In this document: piece after piece, positions 4,499-7,646 of the stretch
Position numbering within the stretch: position 1 is the first letter of the stretch
Layout: every line of letters starts with the position of its first letter
Assembly: GCA_003545515.1 (NCBI GenBank)
Contig: DPYD01000010.1
Location: forward strand, 1 to 7,646
Reading direction: 5' to 3'
DNA: 7,646 nucleotides
DNA from: Candidatus Kaiserbacteria bacterium
GTDB taxonomy: Bacteria; Patescibacteriota; Minisyncoccia; Phycocordibacterales; UBA2100
Translations under genes and position numbers: made by a program
The notes under the pieces: model-generated
What the model was told of the DNA's origin: nothing
What the model saw: the letters and a program-made list of their open reading frames with translations, nothing else
Databases searched by the model: none

Positions 4499-7198
4499 TT
4501 ACTCTCGATGCGATTCGGCGGATGCTCTTTCAACGCGCTCGCGAAGTGTCGGATATGTTGAGAGAGTCACATCTGTTTGGATGAGGCGTTCGGCCTCCTC
4601 GCGCGCGGCGCGAATAAGTTTTACGTTCTTTAGAGCTTCCATACCCAGATCGGTAACACCCCACTGCTGTCTTCCATAGAGGTCGCCCGCGCCGCGCGCT
4701 TCGAGATCTGCCTCGGCAAGTTTGAATCCGTCATTTGTTTTTTCCAGAGCGCGCAAACGCTTTGCCGCCGCCGCGCCCGATGTCTCCGGCAGGAGAAAAC
4801 AGAATGGCGTATGAGTGCTTCTCTGGACTCGGCCGCGCAACTGATGAAGCTGTGCCAAGCCGAAGCGCTCTGCACCCTCAATAAGGATTATGGTTGCGTT
4901 TGGGACATTCACTCCAACTTCGACGACAGAAGTAGCAACGAGTATCTGTGTCTCGCCCGAAGCGAAGCGATTCATAGCATCGTCTTTTTCCTTGGGCTTC
5001 ATTGCACCGTGGAGGAGCCCTATTGTAAATTCGTGAAAAACTTCTTTTTTGAGTCGCTTCGCTTCGGCTTTCGCGGATTTTGCCTGGAGCGCATTCCATT
5101 TTGTGGGATCCGGTTCTTCAATGCGCGGACAGATTATGTATGCCTGCCTTCCTTGAGAAAGCTCGCGCCGCACCGCTTCGTATGCAATGTCTCGCTCGCT
5201 AGATTTCACAATTGCAGTTCTGACCGTTACGCGTCCGGGTGGAAGTTCGTCTAAGAGAGAAATGTCAAGATCACCGTATATGGTGAGGGAGAGCGTTCTC
5301 GGGATAGGGGTAGCCGTCATGCTCAGAAAATGAGGGATACTCATTTTCTGCGCAGATTGACGCGGATGGCCGCCTTCAGCGTCCGCAGATGAACGCAGAT
5401 AATCATGTCCTCGGACTTTGTCGAGAACCACTCGCTCTTCTGTTACCTTGGGAGTTCCGAAGTTCAAGAGCATTGCCAGCTTGTAATCAGTGCCCTTGAG
5501 GTAATTCCACAACTGTTTTTTCTCGCCAGCGCCCAATCGCGGGAGGGCTTTCAGCTCGACGATAATCTTGTTCTCTACGAGAAAATCCGGCTGATATACA
5601 CCGATTTTCTTCCCCCTGTACGTTACGGGTATCTGTATCTCCCGGCTATATTTGATATTTCGCCGCCTGAACTCCTCTTCCAGCGCATTTTGATATACCG
5701 ACTCTTTATGTCCCGGTCCCAACGCGTTGTGTATCGTGAAAGCGCAGTTCCGTATTGCGTAGGACAAGTCTTTATATAAGAATCCTTCGTCTACATCTGC
5801 GTGTATCTGCGGTTCGGGTTCCATCTGCGTTGATTTGCGCGTCAACGCCGCGCGTTGGCGGACGCCGAAGCGATGCTGTTCATCCACAATAACGTACGCG
5901 AGATGTTGGAAAGCGACAGATTTCTGTATAAGCGCATGAGTTCCGACTATCATCGCTATCTCTCCATTTTCCACCCATTTTAGAAGTTGCGTTCGCGATA
6001 TATTTGTTGCTTTACCACGCGACACCTTGGAAGGGTATTTTTTGCAAACTTTGCCGGTCAAGAGCGCGATATTGATGGGAAGATGCGAGAAGTATTCAAT
6101 AAACGATTGAAAGTGCTGTCCCGCGAGTATTTCTGTCGGCGCCATGTAGGCCACTTGGAGCGTTCCCGATTTGCGATTTGCTACACTGCCGTCCGACATC
6201 CGCGCGAATTCGCCTGAAGCGAGTTTTAGCGGCGGTCGCGCATTGACGACCGCGTACGCTGTCGCCGCGGCTACTAAGGTCTTTCCACTCCCGACATCGC
6301 CCTCCAATAGTCGCGCCATCGGATGTGAATGTCCGAAGTCTGCCAGAATGTCTGCGATAGCTCGTTTTTGCGCATTAGTCGGAGGAAAGGGGATTGTTTC
6401 AAGAAAACGCTCGGCATGTCCGCTTGCATCAGTTATGGAGAATGATGCCTGCGCATCATTCTCCGCACGTTCTTGCGCGCGCGTGAGTTGAAGCGCGAAT
6501 ATTTCTTCGAATGCAAAACGCTTGCGGGCGGCCTCCGTCTCGCGTTGGTTTTTTGGTTTGTGCATGGCGAGAAACGAGCGTGCCAAGTCGGGCAGATGAT
6601 AGCGTTCACGCACTTCCTTGGGAATCGGATCTTCCAGCGATTGGAGCACATTACTTGCGAATACGCGTTCGAGGGCGTGATAGAACCATTTGCTGGTAAC
6701 GCCCCTGCTTTCAGGATAGACAGGATACAAGCTTCGAGCTTCAAGCTCCGAGCTGCTAGGAGACATAAAGATGCCTTGAGGCATGGCGCCCGCTGGGAGC
6801 GCTTCTACTTCCGGGTTTGCAATGTACGGTCGCTCGACACTTCCCCCGACCGTCCCGCTCATTTTCACCGTACCTGTCTGCGGTAAGTATGAGGCGATAT
6901 ACGGTTGATTAAACCACATAACCTTTACACGACCGGAAGAGTCCTCGAACCACCCCTCGGTCACATTGCGCTTGCTTTTCCAGAGTTTTCGTGGCTTAAG
7001 TCTCGACAGGGAGCCGATGAGCGTCACTTTAGTGCCAGGTATGAGTCGTGCCGCTTCTCCCGAGGTGCCTGCGGCCTCATACCGGGATGGAAAGTGGTAA
7101 AGGAGATTGCGGATCGTACCCAATTTTAGTCTTTTAAGGGCTGTCTTTTGTGCCGGTATAAGGCGAAAATGCCGCTCTATCGGATCGTCTGGGTGCAT
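4499..7198 (-). CDS. recG: ATP-dependent DNA helicase RecG with an in-frame GxxExxY insert
   Basis: RecG reverses stalled replication forks and branch-migrates Holliday junctions. The chosen ATG at 7198 gives 899 residues; a TTG at 7264 would add 22 residues that do not resemble RecG and overlap a repeat element. In order: wedge/OB-fold (about 55-120, GTKVTLIGSL); Walker A GDVGSGKT (300-307); motif Ia APTEIL (353-358); motif II DEQHRFG (439-445); motif III SMTATPIPRT (626-635); motifs V-VI from ILVATSVVEVGVNVPNA to QLRGRVQR (786-793); and the C-terminal helical region. Normally about 20-25 residues separate FGVRQR from the motif III segment; here about 180 do. The extra 155-160 residues are a GxxExxY domain (see separate entry). 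RecG is usually about 690-720 residues, so the insert accounts for most of the surplus. All helicase motifs are intact, so it may be functional with a bulky surface loop. Confidence 0.93.
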   Translation of the reverse strand: MHPDDPIERHFRLIPAQKTALKRLKLGTIRNLLYHFPSRYEAAGTSGEAARLIPGTKVTLIGSLSRLKPRKLWKSKRNVTEGWFEDSSGRVKVMWFNQPYIASYLPQTGTVKMSGTVGGSVERPYIANPEVEALPAGAMPQGIFMSPSSSELEARSLYPVYPESRGVTSKWFYHALERVFASNVLQSLEDPIPKEVRERYHLPDLARSFLAMHKPKNQRETEAARKRFAFEEIFALQLTRAQERAENDAQASFSITDASGHAERFLETIPFPPTNAQKRAIADILADFGHSHPMARLLEGDVGSGKTLVAAATAYAVVNARPPLKLASGEFARMSDGSVANRKSGTLQVAYMAPTEILAGQHFQSFIEYFSHLPINIALLTGKVCKKYPSKVSRGKATNISRTQLLKWVENGEIAMIVGTHALIQKSVAFQHLAYVIVDEQHRFGVRQRAALTRKSTQMEPEPQIHADVDEGFLYKDLSYAIRNCAFTIHNALGPGHKESVYQNALEEEFRRRNIKYSREIQIPVTYRGKKIGVYQPDFLVENKIIVELKALPRLGAGEKKQLWNYLKGTDYKLAMLLNFGTPKVTEERVVLDKVRGHDYLRSSADAEGGHPRQSAQKMSIPHFLSMTATPIPRTLSLTIYGDLDISLLDELPPGRVTVRTAIVKSSERDIAYEAVRRELSQGRQAYIICPRIEEPDPTKWNALQAKSAKAEAKRLKKEVFHEFTIGLLHGAMKPKEKDDAMNRFASGETQILVATSVVEVGVNVPNATIILIEGAERFGLAQLHQLRGRVQRSTHTPFCFLLPETSGAAAAKRLRALEKTNDGFKLAEADLEARGAGDLYGRQQWGVTDLGMEALKNVKLIRAAREEAERLIQTDVTLSTYPTLRERVERASAESHRE
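5324..5350. repeat. Perfect 11-bp hairpin at the recG insertion border
   Basis: CAGAAAATGAG (5324-5334) and CTCATTTTCTG (5340-5350) enclose a 5-nt loop. It encodes QKMSIPHFL just before motif III of RecG and directly abuts the inverted end of the inserted GxxExxY element. Confidence 0.7.
5350..5840. mobile_element. GxxExxY insertion element with inverted ends inside recG
   Basis: An approximately 490-bp segment whose ends are inverted copies of each other. The lower end (5350-5400) has GCGCAGATTGACGCGGATGG and, 13 nt later, CCGCAGATGAACGCAGAT. The upper end (5795-5840), read on the minus strand, has GCGCAAATCAACGCAGATGG and then CCGCAGATACACGCAGAT. The outer 20-mers match at 16 positions and the inner 18-mers at 16. 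Both are built from a CGCAGAT unit repeated about every 10 bases. The segment matches exactly the part of RecG that has no counterpart in the family. I see no clear target-site duplication, only a 12 of 16 direct similarity (CGCAAATCAACGCAGA and CGTCAATCTGCGCAGA, minus strand) at the two junctions. Exact borders are uncertain by about 10-15 bp. Confidence 0.75.
5423..5782 (-). other. GxxExxY domain (PD-(D/E)XK-like) embedded in RecG
   Basis: RecG residues about 473-592 (counted from the 7198 start) match the free-standing GxxExxY protein family across its whole length of about 120 residues. They begin YKDLSYAIRNCAFTIHNALG and show the name-giving G496-E499-Y502 in GHKESVY, then EIQIPVTYRGKKIG. 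The nuclease-like core is PD (537-538) followed by VELKA, with E548 and K550, and the domain ends near MLLNFGTPK. The PD...ExK pattern is that of the PD-(D/E)XK superfamily, to which the family has been assigned; its biological function is not established. No in-frame ATG immediately precedes the domain and no stop follows it: the helicase frame reads through both ends. An in-frame ATG at 5824-5822 (MEPEPQ) could in principle start a separate product. Confidence 0.85.
6437..6464. repeat. Perfect 12-bp hairpin inside recG
   Basis: GGAGAATGATGC (6437-6448) and its exact complement GCATCATTCTCC (6453-6464) enclose the 4-nt loop CTGC. It encodes part of RecG residues ENDAQASFS, in the variable segment between the wedge domain and the helicase core. 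Confidence 0.7.
6730..6757. repeat. Four tandem heptamers inside recG
   Basis: On the plus strand AGCTTCG, AGCTTCA, AGCTCCG and AGCTGCT follow one another without gaps. The block also forms an imperfect palindrome (20 of 25 positions from 6730). In RecG it encodes SSSELEAR, just before the conserved LYPVYPESRGVTSKW, in a segment that varies among RecG proteins. Confidence 0.55.
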
Positions 7199-7204
7199 TG
7201 CGAC

Positions 7205-7210
7205 ATTATA
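7205..7210 (-). promoter_or_regulatory. recG promoter, consensus -10 TATAAT
   Basis: On the minus strand TATAAT is followed by 6 nt (GTCGCA) and the recG ATG at 7198, predicting transcription from the A of the start codon and a leaderless mRNA. The expected -35 position (about 7228-7233) falls inside the left inverted end of the MITE-like element and reads AGTGTG, a poor match. The insertion may therefore have replaced the original -35. Confidence 0.6.
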
Positions 7211-7223
7211 CGGGAGAGTTATA

Positions 7224-7357
7224 CCCGCACACTTACTTGCGTCTAGTTTTGCGAGGTAATACAAAGATACAACGACAGAGCCATATCCTTGTGCGTACGG
7301 AACTATAAGCGCAATTCGTGGGGCAAAACAAGAGCAAGACGCAAGTAAGTGTGCGGG
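7224..7357. mobile_element. MITE-like element, 21-bp perfect inverted ends, TTATA flanks
   Basis: The ends 7224-7244 (starting CCCGCACACTTACTTGCG) and 7337-7357 are perfect reverse complements over 21 bp. The pentamer TTATA stands directly outside both ends in the same orientation (7219-7223 and 7358-7362), as expected for a target-site duplication. Inside, GTTTTGC (7246-7252) pairs with GCAAAAC (7323-7329), and 7261-7269 pairs with 7284-7292 at 8 of 9 positions, so the element can fold into a long hairpin. No transposase is encoded in its 134 bp. Other readings are a structured RNA or a paired regulatory site. Confidence 0.6.
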
Positions 7358-7387
7358 TTATACACAGGTGCGCTTTTTGCGTCTTGC
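7334..7387. repeat. 11-bp inverted repeat overlapping the MITE end
   Basis: GCAAGACGCAA (7334-7344) and its exact complement TTGCGTCTTGC (7377-7387) are separated by 32 nt. The second arm lies outside the MITE-like element but shares TTGCGTCT with its left end (7237-7244). It may be a remnant of another copy or a coincidence of short sequence. No T tract follows, so a terminator is unlikely. Confidence 0.4.
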
Positions 7388-7419
7388 GCGCAATAAAGGA
7401 GCAGATAATATGTGCGTGT

Positions 7420-7449
7420 TTGATATTAGGAAGTTAGCTTCATTATAAT
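7420..7449 (+). promoter_or_regulatory. Strong promoter (TTGATA, 18 nt, TATAAT)
   Basis: A -35 TTGATA (7420-7425; 5 of 6) and a perfect -10 TATAAT (7444-7449) are 18 nt apart. The -10 abuts the ATG at 7450, so predicted transcription starts near 7456, after that ATG. Either initiation occurs further upstream (for example a GATAAT at 7404-7409), the ORF starts elsewhere, or this promoter serves something further downstream. Confidence 0.5.
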
Positions 7450-7590
7450 ATGGCGTATCAAAACGATTACGATACGGAAAGTGATTTATTGGAGTTTTCT
7501 GCGGACGATGTTGAGGAAGATGGGGAAGAAGTAGAGGGCGGTGACACGCCTGAGACCGACACGGAAGAAGAGGGTGAAAAGTGGGAATAG
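7450..7590 (+). CDS. Small acidic hypothetical protein (46 aa)
   Basis: An ATG-to-TAG ORF of 46 codons. The N-terminal half is mixed (MAYQNDYDTESDLLEFSADD). The second half is almost entirely Asp, Glu, Gly and Thr and ends EGEKWE, giving a strongly negative charge and probably no stable fold. No transmembrane segment or signal peptide is visible, and I do not recognise a family. Very short acidic proteins are frequent in CPR genomes, but that is weak support. The clean ORF and promoter-like sequence favour a real gene; the position of the -10 box directly against the ATG, the lack of a well-placed Shine-Dalgarno sequence and the small size count against. It is divergent from recG. Confidence 0.45.
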   Translation: MAYQNDYDTESDLLEFSADDVEEDGEEVEGGDTPETDTEEEGEKWE

Positions 7591-7646
7591 TTCTTAAATT
7601 CAGTGTTTGCCCACCCTCCATGCGCGACCTAAATTTCTTGAGCGAA

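Noticed and set aside
5405..5779. 124-codon plus-strand ORF within the recG insert
   Set aside because: Antisense of the GxxExxY domain; no known domain, while the minus-strand frame carries the family motifs.
5350..5840. Intein or self-splicing intron in recG
   Set aside because: No intein motifs (N-terminal Cys/Ser with TxxH, C-terminal HN then Cys/Ser/Thr) are visible at the junctions. The segment is translated in frame and matches a GxxExxY domain rather than a homing endonuclease or group I/II core.
7199..7264. TTG start for recG at 7264, adding 22 residues
   Set aside because: The extra residues come from the MITE inverted end and the -10 region and do not resemble RecG; the ATG at 7198 fits the family start and promoter spacing.
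7358..7621. 87-codon minus-strand ORF opposite the acidic ORF
   Set aside because: Low-complexity Pro/His/Leu-rich sequence typical of the complement of an acidic reading frame; no motif or start signal.
7591..7646. Possible start of another gene at the right end
   Set aside because: Fifty-six bases with no convincing start codon, RNA fold or promoter; nothing can be supported.

Overview
The window is about 7.6 kb of dense, roughly 50% GC bacterial DNA. No ribosomal RNA or other taxonomic marker is present. The gene style suggests a member of the Candidate Phyla Radiation (Patescibacteria, perhaps Parcubacteria): a secreted cupredoxin / peptidoglycan-binding / PKD protein, a tiny acidic protein, almost no Shine-Dalgarno sequences, and short or absent 5' leaders. 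This is inference. TGA is a normal stop here (pyrB and the cupredoxin gene end in it), which argues against the recoded CPR lineages.

Layout: (1) 1-338, minus strand, the N-terminal part of dihydroorotase (pyrC), cut by the window edge. (2) 339-538, a divergent control region with a 31-bp near-palindrome between two promoters, then a 37-codon leader ORF whose first codons copy the start of pyrB. (3) 539-1447, aspartate carbamoyltransferase (pyrB). (4) 1489-2628, a small malic enzyme, probably co-transcribed with pyrB. (5) 2665-2738, a tRNA with anticodon UAU (isoleucine, AUA). (6) 2825-4480, a secreted cupredoxin / PG-binding / triple-PKD protein. (7) 4499-7198, minus strand, convergent with it, recG interrupted in frame by an inserted GxxExxY (PD-(D/E)XK-like) element. 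(8) 7224-7357, a 134-bp MITE-like element with perfect 21-bp inverted ends and a 5-bp flanking repeat, at the recG promoter. (9) 7450-7590, a 46-aa acidic ORF.

pyrC and pyrB catalyse consecutive steps of UMP synthesis and are divergently transcribed from a shared control region. pyrC and recG show the same promoter layout, a -10 hexamer ending exactly 6 nt before ATG, which predicts leaderless mRNAs.

The main discovery candidate is recG. The helicase frame stays open through an approximately 490-bp element that carries a nuclease-fold domain and has roughly 45-50-bp imperfect inverted ends made of CGCAGAT units. It lies between helicase motifs II and III. Other notable items are the MITE at the recG promoter, the pyrC/pyrB palindrome, and the duplicated pyrB start that makes a leader peptide.
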